Positions 36,317 to 44,716 of a stretch of DNA of 58,003 nt are shown one piece after another. The first letter of the stretch is position 1. Each line of letters opens with the position of its first letter. The notes beneath the pieces are model-generated. The model worked only from the letters and a program-made list of their open reading frames with translations, did no database searches and was not told the origin of the DNA. Source of the stretch: Firmicutes bacterium HGW-Firmicutes-21 (GTDB taxonomy: Bacteria; Bacillota; Clostridia; Oscillospirales; CAG-382); NCBI GenBank assembly GCA_002841455.1, contig PGZT01000001.1:79919-137921 (forward strand), given 5' to 3'. The position numbers were made by a program, and so were the translations under genes.

Positions 36317-38731
36317 ATGAAAAGATTATTAATACTTTTAATTAGCTTGGCTATTGTTTTCAGCTTTATCTCCTGCGGTAAAACACCCGCAGATAATTCC
36401 ACCGACGATACATCGGGTACTGTCAGGGTTAACCCCGATGTACCCTCCGGCAGACGGGGTGTAATCGAACGAACTGGCAAAAACGCCACCAATCCGCTCA
36501 TTATCGCCATAAACACTATGGACGGAAAGTTCAATCCCTTTTATGCTACAAGCGGATACGACGCCACCATTGTCGATATGACGCAGATAAAGCTTATCAC
36601 TTCAAACGAAAACGCCGAGCCTGTCGCCTCGATTAACGCACGGTCGTTTGCGCTTAACCTTAATATGACGGTGAATGACGATCAGACAGAGAGCAAATAC
36701 GAGTTTGTGCTTAAAAACGGCATTACCTTCAGCGACGGCACTCCCGTAACCGGCAAGGATGTATTGTTCAACCTATACACATACCTTGACCCTGCATACA
36801 GCGGCTCAAGCACTCTTTATTCGATGGATATTAAGGGGCTCAGGTCGTACAGAACACAGGTTCTCGACGAAGCGGAGCTGGAGGCTATGTACGAGGAGAA
36901 CCTTGCAAAGGCACAGGCGGCTGTAGAGGCATACCTTGCGGGCGAGGAAATTGGCGAGACCGAGCTTGATGCAATCTGGGCTGCCGTTAAGGACTGTATA
37001 ACAGCAGACAGTAATCTTCTTATTGAATACGGTTATATGCCGAGTGATTTGGAATTAGACCAGCCCGATGATTACCTTGCAAAATATGCGAGAACAATTA
37101 TACTGTCATATGTCGGTGCGCTTACCTATGACGCCGTGAAGGCTGAATGGAGCGTTAATGAAGCAACGGGTCTTGAACGGAGCAAGCTCTCGGATTATAC
37201 CGAGGAGGAGTGTATAAATGCCGCCTTGTTGTATGTCAAGGCAAATATGACGGCAAACGAGTATGACGCTTCCTTTGCGCATGATACCGTTATGGAGGAT
37301 ACCGCTCAAACAGCGGTAGCTAAAATTATAAAGAGCTATGAGAACTCTTATATAAAAGAAAACAAGGGTATTGTATCATCTATTTCCGGTATTACACTCG
37401 GAAAGGTTATTGACCAAAACGGTGTCGAGAGGGAAAAGCTAACGGTTATTATTAACGGAGTCGACCCAAAGGCTATCTGGAACTTCGCCTTTAATATAGC
37501 ACCAATGCACTATTATTCGACACAGGAGCTTGCCGACAAGGCAAACGGTGTCGATGCCTTTGGAGTTGATTTTGCAAGCATTGATTTTCAGAATCAGCTT
37601 AAGCAAAAGGTAGTTCCGTTAGGAGCGGGACCTTATATACCTGCGGATAATCAGGGCAACGAGACAACCGAATTTACTAAGTTCTTTAAGGACGGTATCG
37701 TCAACTTTGTGGCAAACGACGACTTTATGCTTGCCGCACCGCTTATAAAGTATGTGCGTTATCAAACAATCTCAAGCGGAAGCGAGCTTTCCGTCCTACA
37801 GAGCGGAGCGGTTCATTTTGCGGAGCCTGCCGCTCAGGTTGATACGATCAATCAGATAGCGGGAACAAATTTTTCCGGAATATTAGTGGATGCGCTCGGA
37901 TACGGTTATATCGGGATGAACGCAAAGCTAATACCCGATATTAACGCACGCAGAGCAATAACCTCGGCGTTTGATACGAGCCTTGCGCTTGAGTATTATT
38001 CGAGCGGACTCGCATCGACAATTTATCGCAGTATGTCGAAGGTGTCCTGGGCATACCCGAAAAATGCAACGAATATGTACCCCTTCGACGAAACGGGTGA
38101 AAAATCAAAGGAATACTTCCTCGCCTCCGATAACTTTATCGAACAGGACGGCAGGATTGTTTATGCGGACGGCTCTGCGGTAACCTACACCTTTTCGCTT
38201 CCCGATGATGCGGCAGACCATCCGGCAGGTCAGATATTCCTAAAGGCAAAACAGGTTCTGGCGTTAATAGGAGTTGAGGTTACGATTGACGACACAGATC
38301 CTAATATGATAAATAATCTGCAGGACGACAAGATTTCTGTCTGGGCAGCCGCATGGGGAGCGGAAATAGACCCCGATATGTTCCAGGTGTTTTATTCCGA
38401 CCCGGACGAGAACAACGCAGGCTCGCCCAAGAGCCTTGGCTTGTATTGGATGTTTGAAAACGGTACGGAGGACGAAAAAGGTCTTCTTGTACAAATAAAC
38501 GAGCTTATTAAGCAGGCGCGCGGCTCGTTGAACCCGAATGAAAGAAAGCCTGTTTATACAGAGGCACTCGATTTGATTATGGAGCTGTGCGTTGAGGTTC
38601 CGACCTATCAACGGAAGGATATGTTCGTATACAATACGAGCGTTATAAAGAGCAATACGCTTTGGCAGAATGTTACCCCGTATAAGGGACCTCTCTCCGA
38701 GCTTTGGAATGTCAGCCTTGTGCTTGAATAA
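36317..38731 (+). CDS. Oligopeptide ABC transporter substrate-binding lipoprotein
   Basis: An 804-residue family 5 (OppA/DppA-like) extracellular binding lipoprotein. Lipobox FSFISCGK (Cys about residue 17) is followed by the family opening ATNPLIIAINTMDGKFNPFYAT and the EFVLKNGITFSDGTPVTGKDVLFNL motif. Family members are usually about 550 residues; the extra length comes from an insertion at about residues 165-350, between the NLYTYLDP helix and the later lobes, rich in charged helices. The second lobe has VLQSGAVHFAEP and YGYIGMNAKLIPDINARRAIT. It is the first gene of the transporter operon. Confidence 0.9.
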   Translation: MKRLLILLISLAIVFSFISCGKTPADNSTDDTSGTVRVNPDVPSGRRGVIERTGKNATNPLIIAINTMDGKFNPFYATSGYDATIVDMTQIKLITSNENAEPVASINARSFALNLNMTVNDDQTESKYEFVLKNGITFSDGTPVTGKDVLFNLYTYLDPAYSGSSTLYSMDIKGLRSYRTQVLDEAELEAMYEENLAKAQAAVEAYLAGEEIGETELDAIWAAVKDCITADSNLLIEYGYMPSDLELDQPDDYLAKYARTIILSYVGALTYDAVKAEWSVNEATGLERSKLSDYTEEECINAALLYVKANMTANEYDASFAHDTVMEDTAQTAVAKIIKSYENSYIKENKGIVSSISGITLGKVIDQNGVEREKLTVIINGVDPKAIWNFAFNIAPMHYYSTQELADKANGVDAFGVDFASIDFQNQLKQKVVPLGAGPYIPADNQGNETTEFTKFFKDGIVNFVANDDFMLAAPLIKYVRYQTISSGSELSVLQSGAVHFAEPAAQVDTINQIAGTNFSGILVDALGYGYIGMNAKLIPDINARRAITSAFDTSLALEYYSSGLASTIYRSMSKVSWAYPKNATNMYPFDETGEKSKEYFLASDNFIEQDGRIVYADGSAVTYTFSLPDDAADHPAGQIFLKAKQVLALIGVEVTIDDTDPNMINNLQDDKISVWAAAWGAEIDPDMFQVFYSDPDENNAGSPKSLGLYWMFENGTEDEKGLLVQINELIKQARGSLNPNERKPVYTEALDLIMELCVEVPTYQRKDMFVYNTSVIKSNTLWQNVTPYKGPLSELWNVSLVLE

Positions 38732-38759
38732 TTCAACAAAAATCATATAAAAACCTGTA

Positions 38760-38797
38760 AAAGAGGGGGTTAATAGTCTGCTATTAAGCCTCTCTTT
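38760..38797 (+). terminator. Hairpin between binding-protein and permease genes
   Basis: A 17-base left arm pairs with a 17-base right arm around TCTG with a single mismatch. The T-run is broken, so it is more likely a partial terminator or 3' stabiliser that lets the binding protein be expressed above the permeases. Confidence 0.65.
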
Positions 38798-38850
38798 CCG
38801 CTCATTATTTTTGAAGGATATATTATTTACTAATTCAGGAGGGAATGCCG

Positions 38851-39840
38851 TTGCTTAAGTATATCGTTAAAAGGCTGCTGCTCGGGCTGTTGATTCTGTT
38901 CGGCACCTCTGTAATAATATATTTTTTGGTTCGTTCCATGCCTGCCGACTATATCGATATAAATACTGCGGCACAGGTATCGCAGGGGAAGCTGAGCGCC
39001 GAGGATGTCGCCCGTATGAAGGAGCTGTACGGTATAGGCGATAATTCGCTTTGGGGCATTATCGGCAGCTATTTTACATGGCTGGGCAACCTTTTTAAGG
39101 GTGATCTCGGTATATCCTTTATATACGGAAGATCGGTTGCCGAGGTTATCAGACAATATATGTGGGTCTCCTTCGGTATCGCCTTCGTCGCATTGATTTT
39201 TCAAATAATCATCGCTATTCCTCTCGGTATATATGCGGCGACTAAGCAATACAGCGTATCGGATTATTCGGTAACGGTGCTGGCAATGATGGGCATCTCC
39301 CTGCCCTCGTTCTTTTTTGCCGCTCTGCTCTTGCGGGTGTTCTCGGTCGGACTCGGGTGGTTTCCGCTTGTGGGCTTGCGTTCGGCAGAGACCATGCAGT
39401 CGGGTTTTCCCGCCTTTTTAGACCTTGCGCACCATTTGGTTCTGCCCATAATAACGCTCGTGGTTTTATCTATCGGCGGACTTATGCGTTATACGAGGAC
39501 AAATATGCTTGAGGTGCTTAACTCCGATTATATACGGACAGCAAGGGCAAAAGGATTATCCGAAAAAACGGTAATCTACAAGCACGCATTCAGGAACACG
39601 CTCATTCCTATCGTAACAATGCTCGGAGGAGTTCTGCCCACTCTGTTTGGTGGCGCAATGATTGTCGAGAGCGTTTTTGCGATTAACGGTATCGGGTTTA
39701 TTGCTTATAAAGCCGTCTTACAAGCCGATGTTCCCTTTGTAATGGGGTATAATATGTTTCTTGCGGTGCTTACGGTGCTGGGCATTCTGATATCCGACAT
39801 TTTATATATGGTTGTTGACCCTCGTGTCAAGCTGAAGTAG
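38851..39840 (+). CDS. Peptide ABC transporter permease (OppB/DppB-like)
   Basis: A 329-residue inner-membrane permease with about six membrane segments and the conserved EAA-like loop (SDYIRTARAKGLSEKTVIYKHAFRN in parts, near residues 220-250) that contacts the ATPases. The N-terminus LKYIVKRLLLGLLILFGTSVIIYFLVR is typical of the family. The start is set at TTG with AGGAGGG 7 bases upstream; an ATG two codons earlier sits one base from that box and is less likely. Confidence 0.93.
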   Translation: MLKYIVKRLLLGLLILFGTSVIIYFLVRSMPADYIDINTAAQVSQGKLSAEDVARMKELYGIGDNSLWGIIGSYFTWLGNLFKGDLGISFIYGRSVAEVIRQYMWVSFGIAFVALIFQIIIAIPLGIYAATKQYSVSDYSVTVLAMMGISLPSFFFAALLLRVFSVGLGWFPLVGLRSAETMQSGFPAFLDLAHHLVLPIITLVVLSIGGLMRYTRTNMLEVLNSDYIRTARAKGLSEKTVIYKHAFRNTLIPIVTMLGGVLPTLFGGAMIVESVFAINGIGFIAYKAVLQADVPFVMGYNMFLAVLTVLGILISDILYMVVDPRVKLK

Positions 39841-39843
39841 GGG

Positions 39844-40860
39844 GTGAGCGATATAGTAAGCAAAACGGATAGCTCATATGACGGTGTAAGGGTTTTATCT
39901 CCGACAAGGCTGGTATTGCGGCGATTTTTCAGGAGCCGGCTCTCTATAATCGGGCTGAGCATGCTCGTTTTCCTGTTTGTTTTCAGCTTTATCGGACCCT
40001 TGTTTACCGATTACAACGATGAGACAATGTTCTACATTCCCCGTACCGTTCCGATGGTCTCGGAGGAAAATTTTATAGGTGCCGACGGGATAGAATACCG
40101 ATTCTTCGATATTTCCAAGGACATTGTAACCGACAAGGCTCCGCCGTCAAGCAAGCATTGGCTTGGTACGGACGCAAACCGAATGGATGTATTTACCCGT
40201 CTTATGTACGGCGGCAGAATATCGCTCACAATAAGCCTTATCGTTGTATTTCTCGAGACCTTCCTCGGTGTTGTTTTCGGGGGATTGGCAGGGTATTTCG
40301 GCAGATGGGTGGATACGCTTATAATGCGTATTGTCGATATATTTATATGCCTACCCGGCTTGCCTATATTGTTGATATCATCTCAAATAATCAGATCTAT
40401 AGGCGTTGACCCAAACCATCGGATTTATTGGCTGATGGGAATATTAACCGTTTTCGGCTGGGCGGGGACCGCCCGTCTTGTAAGGGGGCAGATTTTGTCC
40501 CTGCGGGAGCAGGAATATATGACCGCAGCAGAGGCAACGGGTATAAAAACGAGTGCTAAAATCGTAAAGCACCTGCTTCCGAATGTAATGCCGCAGTTGA
40601 TTGTGGCTATGACGCTCGGCTTGGGCGGTATTATTCTGTACGAATCCGCTCTGTCCTTCCTCGGTCTCGGTGTTCAGTTCCCGAGAGCGGCTTGGGGAAC
40701 AATGATTTCCGCCGCCGATCCGTCAAAGGGGAGCGATATTCTTGCGAATTACCCCAATCTTTGGATACCCCCAGGTATTTTAATCGTTACGGCTGTGCTT
40801 GGCTTCAATTTTGTGGGTGACGGACTGAGAGACGCCTTTGACCCGAAAATGAAACGGTAG
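39844..40860 (+). CDS. Peptide ABC transporter permease (OppC/DppC-like)
   Basis: A 338-residue second permease. It has the N-terminal RRFFRSRLSIIGLSMLVFLFVFSFIG helix, the HWLGTDANRMDVFTRLMYGGRISL family motif split around residue 100-120, and the EAA loop REQEYMTAAEATGIKTSAKIVKHLLPN (in parts). It begins 4 bases after the oppB-like stop. The GTG start overlaps the AGGGGGTGAG box; the exact initiation codon is uncertain. It forms the channel with the preceding subunit. Confidence 0.92.
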   Translation: MSDIVSKTDSSYDGVRVLSPTRLVLRRFFRSRLSIIGLSMLVFLFVFSFIGPLFTDYNDETMFYIPRTVPMVSEENFIGADGIEYRFFDISKDIVTDKAPPSSKHWLGTDANRMDVFTRLMYGGRISLTISLIVVFLETFLGVVFGGLAGYFGRWVDTLIMRIVDIFICLPGLPILLISSQIIRSIGVDPNHRIYWLMGILTVFGWAGTARLVRGQILSLREQEYMTAAEATGIKTSAKIVKHLLPNVMPQLIVAMTLGLGGIILYESALSFLGLGVQFPRAAWGTMISAADPSKGSDILANYPNLWIPPGILIVTAVLGFNFVGDGLRDAFDPKMKR

Positions 40861-40886
40861 AGTATTATCGAAGGGAATGGTCTAAA

Positions 40887-42038
40887 ATGAGCAATGACAA
40901 TAACAAGAACCCATATACCCTGACACGCAAGGAAGAAAGGGCAATAAATAAAAACAACAGAAAAGCGATGAAGCTCTTTGAGGACATAAAGAAGCAGAAG
41001 CATGTAAGCGAGAGCGAATATATGTCGCAGATGAAAAACCGAAATAATGTAATAGAGTTCGATAACCTGCACACATATTTCTATACCGATACAGGCACGG
41101 TAAAAGCGGTAAACGGTGTTTCCTTCGAGATTCCCTCGGGCAGCACTGTCGGTGTCGTGGGCGAATCGGGCTGCGGAAAGAGCGTTACCGCTCTGTCGCT
41201 TATGCAGCTGGTTCAAGCACCTCAGGGGCAGATTGCAAAGGGTGCGATAAGATATAACGCAGGAGATAAATGCTACGATGTCGTAAAAATGCCGACAGAG
41301 GCGATGCGGAAAATCAGAGGAAACGATATTACAATGATTTTTCAGGAGCCTATGACAAGTCTTAATCCCGTACTGACAGTCGGCAGTCAGATAGACGAGG
41401 TTATTCTGTTGCACCTTGAGGGATACACCGCTAAAAAAGCGGCTGAAAAATCGGTGGAAATGCTCAGAGCGGTAGGTATTGCAAGACCTGAGGAGGTCTA
41501 CGGCAGCTATGCGCACGAGCTGTCGGGCGGGATGCGGCAGAGGGTTATGATAGCGATGGCTCTCGCCTGTAAACCCAAGCTCATTATTGCGGACGAGCCT
41601 ACAACCGCGCTGGATGTTACCATTCAGGCGCAGATTCTCGACCTTTTAAGAGAGGTAAAGAGGAATACGCTCAGCAGTATAATGCTGATAACACACGACC
41701 TCGGGGTTGTTGCAGAAACGGCGGATTATGTGGTGGTTATGTATGCCGGCAGGATAGTGGAAAAGGGAACCGTCAGGGAGATATTTATGCAGCCCAAGCA
41801 TCCGTATACCGTCGGACTTATGAGGAGCAAGCCCTCGGTGAGCAAGACCTCCGACCGTCTATACAGCATTCCCGGACAGGTACCTAACCCGATAAATATG
41901 CCGGACTGCTGTTATTTTAGGGACAGGTGCGAAAAAAGGTCGGATAAATGCGATGGCACATATCCCAAGCCGATAAGCTTCAGTGACACACACAATACCG
42001 CTTGCTATCTGTATGAAGATTGCGGAGAGGTAAGGTAA
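40887..42038 (+). CDS. Peptide ABC transporter ATPase (OppD/DppD-like)
   Basis: A 383-residue ATP-binding subunit. Walker A is GESGCGKS (about 91-98), the Q-loop is [11 protein letters not shown], the ABC signature LSGGMRQR, and Walker [13 protein letters not shown]. The C-terminal oligopeptide-transporter domain contains the cysteine cluster (CCYFRDRC...C, then C) that in related ATPases binds an Fe-S cluster. An unusual 50-residue charged N-terminal extension ([17 protein letters not shown]) precedes the ATPase core. The stop overlaps the next start by one base. Confidence 0.94.
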   Translation: MSNDNNKNPYTLTRKEERAINKNNRKAMKLFEDIKKQKHVSESEYMSQMKNRNNVIEFDNLHTYFYTDTGTVKAVNGVSFEIPSGSTVGVVGESGCGKSVTALSLMQLVQAPQGQIAKGAIRYNAGDKCYDVVKMPTEAMRKIRGNDITMIFQEPMTSLNPVLTVGSQIDEVILLHLEGYTAKKAAEKSVEMLRAVGIARPEEVYGSYAHELSGGMRQRVMIAMALACKPKLIIADEPTTALDVTIQAQILDLLREVKRNTLSSIMLITHDLGVVAETADYVVVMYAGRIVEKGTVREIFMQPKHPYTVGLMRSKPSVSKTSDRLYSIPGQVPNPINMPDCCYFRDRCEKRSDKCDGTYPKPISFSDTHNTACYLYEDCGEVR

Positions 42039-43015
42039 TGGAAAACAGGTACAGCATACAGGTAAAGGACCTGAAAAAGTATTATCCGACAGGAAAAACC
42101 TTCTTAGGTACACCGAACAGGTTTTTAAAAGCGGTTGACGGCGTTTCCCTTGATATAGAGAGGGGTACTACACTCGGGCTTGTCGGCGAATCGGGCTGCG
42201 GCAAGACAACCGTCGGACGCAGTATTCTCCGCCTGCATGAGAACACCTCGGGAAGAATTATCTTTAGCGGACAGGATATAACCGAATTATCCCGCGAGAG
42301 GCTGAGGAAGCTGCGACCTAAGATGCAGATTATTTTTCAAGACCCGTACTCCAGCCTCAGCCCCCGTATGCATGTCGGGGAGATAATAGGCGAGGCGGTC
42401 AGGACGCACCGCATTGTTCCGAAGAAGCAATACAAGGATTACATTTTGGGGGTAATGAAGAGCTGCGGATTACAGACGCATTATTTTGACAGGTATCCGC
42501 ATGAGTTCTCCGGAGGTCAGCGGCAACGAATCTGTATTGCCCGTGCGCTTGCGCTAAAGCCCGAATTTATCGTTTGCGATGAGCCCGTTTCCGCTCTCGA
42601 TGTTTCGATACAGGCGCAGATAATCAACCTTTTAAAGGATTTACAGGAGGAATACAACTTTTCGTACCTGTTTATTTCCCACGACCTGTCGGTGGTGGAG
42701 CATATCTCGCACCGTGTGGGCGTTATGTATCTCGGGAGCATTATTGAGCTGGGTACAAAGAAACAGATTTTCGGCAACCCGATGCATCCATACACAAGAG
42801 CGCTTTTAAGTGCGGTTCCTACTCCCGACCCTATGGTAAAAATGAACAGAATTGTCCTGAAGGGCGATATTCCGTCCCCGTCCGAGCCGCCAGACGGATG
42901 TAAATTCAATACAAGATGCCCCGAATGCATGGACATTTGCAGAGCTGTCGCACCCGTTTTTAGGGAATACGAGCGGGGACACAGTGTTGCCTGTCACCTG
43001 TATCCGCAGGATTAA
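42038..43015 (+). CDS. Peptide ABC transporter ATPase (OppF/DppF-like)
   Basis: A 325-residue second ATPase, with Walker A GESGCGKT, Q-loop IFQDPYSSLSP, signature FSGGQRQR, Walker B FIVCDEPVSALD, H-loop FISHDLSVVEHI, and the C-terminal CKFNTRCPECMDIC cysteine cluster. The start is the ATG sharing its A with the preceding TAA stop, with GAGGTAAGG just upstream. Together with the two permeases and binding protein it forms a complete importer for peptides, or possibly nickel or other solutes used by this family; peptides are the commonest substrate. Confidence 0.94.
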   Translation: MENRYSIQVKDLKKYYPTGKTFLGTPNRFLKAVDGVSLDIERGTTLGLVGESGCGKTTVGRSILRLHENTSGRIIFSGQDITELSRERLRKLRPKMQIIFQDPYSSLSPRMHVGEIIGEAVRTHRIVPKKQYKDYILGVMKSCGLQTHYFDRYPHEFSGGQRQRICIARALALKPEFIVCDEPVSALDVSIQAQIINLLKDLQEEYNFSYLFISHDLSVVEHISHRVGVMYLGSIIELGTKKQIFGNPMHPYTRALLSAVPTPDPMVKMNRIVLKGDIPSPSEPPDGCKFNTRCPECMDICRAVAPVFREYERGHSVACHLYPQD

Positions 43016-43024
43016 GGAGCGGTT

Positions 43025-43306
43025 ATGAGCAAAAAGAATACAAAAAACACAAAAAAAAGCACCTATATGGCGGAGGGAGCTGTTGACGACGGCAGAGCTG
43101 TCGCCGATATGAATGTCGAGGGCTTCCGTTGGTTTATTCCCGCACGGAATAAACGCCACCGCAAGGAGCTTGCGGAGCTGAACATTACCAAAGCGGAACG
43201 CCGTGCTATGATAAGGGGCGCTCTGCTCGCCGTGCTTCCCGTCGCCTTTGCGTTTATCGGTATGTTTGCCTCGATATTGCTGATTATACATTTTTGGCTG
43301 AGTTGA
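43025..43306 (+). CDS. Small single-pass membrane protein after the transporter operon
   Basis: A 93-residue protein with a Lys-rich N-terminus, the segment DDGRAVADMNVEGFRWF, a basic amphipathic stretch (about 42-65) and one C-terminal membrane helix (about 68-90). It starts 9 bases after the last ATPase gene with an AAGGAG site, so it belongs to the operon. The function is not known to me; a role as an accessory subunit or stabiliser of the transporter is only suggested by position. Confidence 0.65.
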   Translation: MSKKNTKNTKKSTYMAEGAVDDGRAVADMNVEGFRWFIPARNKRHRKELAELNITKAERRAMIRGALLAVLPVAFAFIGMFASILLIIHFWLS

Positions 43307-43325
43307 ATGATTTATTTAAAAATCA

Positions 43326-43351
43326 AGGACGGCGTTTTGCCGTCCTAATTT
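43326..43351. terminator. Intrinsic terminator after the transporter operon
   Basis: Stem AGGACGGC / GCCGTCCT (43326-43333, 43339-43346) with loop GTTTT and a short T-rich tail. Located between convergent genes. Confidence 0.8.
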
Positions 43352-43357
43352 TATAGG

Positions 43358-43843
43358 TTAACCTAACCTTTTCAACTTTTCCGCAAAGCTCTCAATTCTT
43401 TCGGGCAGAACACGGGGCAGAGGATTCCCCTTTTTTTCGGATGCGGCCAACATCTTCTTTAAGAAGAATTTAAACAGACCTTTTTGCTTGTTTATATCCA
43501 TTTCACCGCCAAAGCTCTCTGCGCAGACGGCAGCCGTAAGCACCTCCGCCGGTACATTTGCTTTTAGAAACTCGTCTGCTCTTTCGGCATCGGCACTGCA
43601 TACGAATAACGCAACCTTTTTGGTTTTCAACAGCTCGGTGTTGATCTTTATGTATTTTTTTGCCGGTTTGTCAAGCATACCCGCTCTTATTCCGCCGCCG
43701 ATAATAACCAGCTCATAGCCGCTCAAATCGGGGCTGCCGCTTCTCAGGTCAAAAACATCCGCACCGTTAAGCTGTGCGGCGAGTTCCCTTGCGCACCTTT
43801 CGGTAGTACCTGTTTTACTTGCATATGCGATAAGTGTTTTCAT
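43358..43843 (-). CDS. Flavodoxin-domain protein
   Basis: A 161-residue FMN-binding flavodoxin-like protein. The phosphate-binding loop is ASKTGTTERCA (about residues 7-17), and IIGGGIRAGMLDKPAKKYI follows the typical second loop. It resembles the HemG-like flavodoxin group and standalone flavodoxins acting as low-potential electron carriers; its redox partner is unknown. The start is the ATG 9 bases after AAGGA; an ATG three codons upstream lies within that site. It is separated by 78 bases from the upstream superoxide dismutase gene and may share its transcript. Confidence 0.85.
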   Translation of the reverse strand: MKTLIAYASKTGTTERCARELAAQLNGADVFDLRSGSPDLSGYELVIIGGGIRAGMLDKPAKKYIKINTELLKTKKVALFVCSADAERADEFLKANVPAEVLTAAVCAESFGGEMDINKQKGLFKFFLKKMLAASEKKGNPLPRVLPERIESFAEKLKRLG

Positions 43844-43921
43844 ATTCCACATCCTTTTTATGGTTTTAAGTGGATTCTATCACATAAAAAGGTGATATTC
43901 AATACAATTTAACAAAAAATG

Positions 43922-44416
43922 CTATCGTATAACCCCACAGGCTATTTTTGCACCCGCAGCACCCGAGGGCTGTGTGGTAAAATCGTCCACATCACGGTGG
44001 ATAATAACGGTACGCCCCAAAATCTCGTCAACCGTAAATCGGTCTGTAAGCACCGCACTCCACGCATAACCGTCGTTATCGAACAACGGCGGCAGATCCC
44101 CCGCATGATGAGGATGCTCGCAATCCTGCGGATTATAATGCCCCGCCGCATCCGCAAACGCGTCCTCCTCGTTGCCTGTGCAGCTCCTTCCCTCGTGGAT
44201 ATGAAAGGCGAACACGCCGCCCTCACAAGGGCCTCGACTGTGTGGGAGCCCGTACACCTCCGCAACAACAAGAACACCCTGATTTGTGGGGTAAAAGTTT
44301 ACGGTTCCGCTTATCTCTGGGTAATCGGGCGCACCCTTTACCACCGCCTTTGCCGCCGGACGGGATTTTTCCATCATACGCGCATAACGCCATGTGTTTC
44401 CAAAATTAATACTCAT
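43922..44416 (-). CDS. sodC: Cu/Zn superoxide dismutase family protein
   Basis: A 164-residue Cu/Zn SOD-fold protein. All metal ligands of the family can be assigned: FHIHEG (two copper His), GHYNP (bridging His), EHPHHAGDLP (zinc His and Asp) and IIHRDVDDF (copper His). The cysteine pair (RGPCEGG/GRSC and IACGVI) is present. The Arg of the electrostatic loop before ACGVI is Lys here. There is no signal peptide, unusual for bacterial SodC, so it would act in the cytosol. The GGAGG ribosome binding site lies 7 bases before the ATG. Confidence 0.92.
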   Translation of the reverse strand: MSINFGNTWRYARMMEKSRPAAKAVVKGAPDYPEISGTVNFYPTNQGVLVVAEVYGLPHSRGPCEGGVFAFHIHEGRSCTGNEEDAFADAAGHYNPQDCEHPHHAGDLPPLFDNDGYAWSAVLTDRFTVDEILGRTVIIHRDVDDFTTQPSGAAGAKIACGVIR

Positions 44417-44436
44417 ATGTAAACCTCCGATTATAA

Positions 44437-44463
44437 TTTATAATGGTATGTATACCTTTTCAA
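44437..44463 (-). promoter_or_regulatory. sodC promoter with internal palindrome
   Basis: On the minus strand TTGAAA (44458-44463) and TATAAA (44437-44442), 15 bp apart. The spacer contains the palindrome GGTATGTATACC (44445-44456), a plausible repressor operator. Confidence 0.45.
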
Positions 44464-44650
44464 GTATATGCCGCTTGTATCGGAGGTTATGAATTGACAG
44501 GTGATAATTATTCCTCTGTCCTGATTATGCATATTTACTTTATATTACAAGGAAAAAAACTGGTACTAAACAAGCACATTCGTTTATCTTTTAAGTAGAT
44601 GCAATAAGGAAGGTAAAAGTATATATTTTCGATAAGTTAAATAAATATTA
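44464..44650. other. Gene-free stretch between sodC and the DUF4855 lipoprotein
   Basis: An A/T-rich region with no credible open reading frame. I saw no strong hairpin or repeat here apart from the flanking promoters. Confidence 0.5.
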
Positions 44651-44679
44651 TTGCAATTTATAATTCTGTATGGTATAAA
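44651..44679 (+). promoter_or_regulatory. Promoter of the DUF4855 lipoprotein gene
   Basis: TTGCAA (44651-44656), a 17-bp spacer and TATAAA (44674-44679). Confidence 0.6.
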
Positions 44680-44716
44680 CACTTAGTGTAGATTACTTAT
44701 TTTGGAGGGGAAAGCA

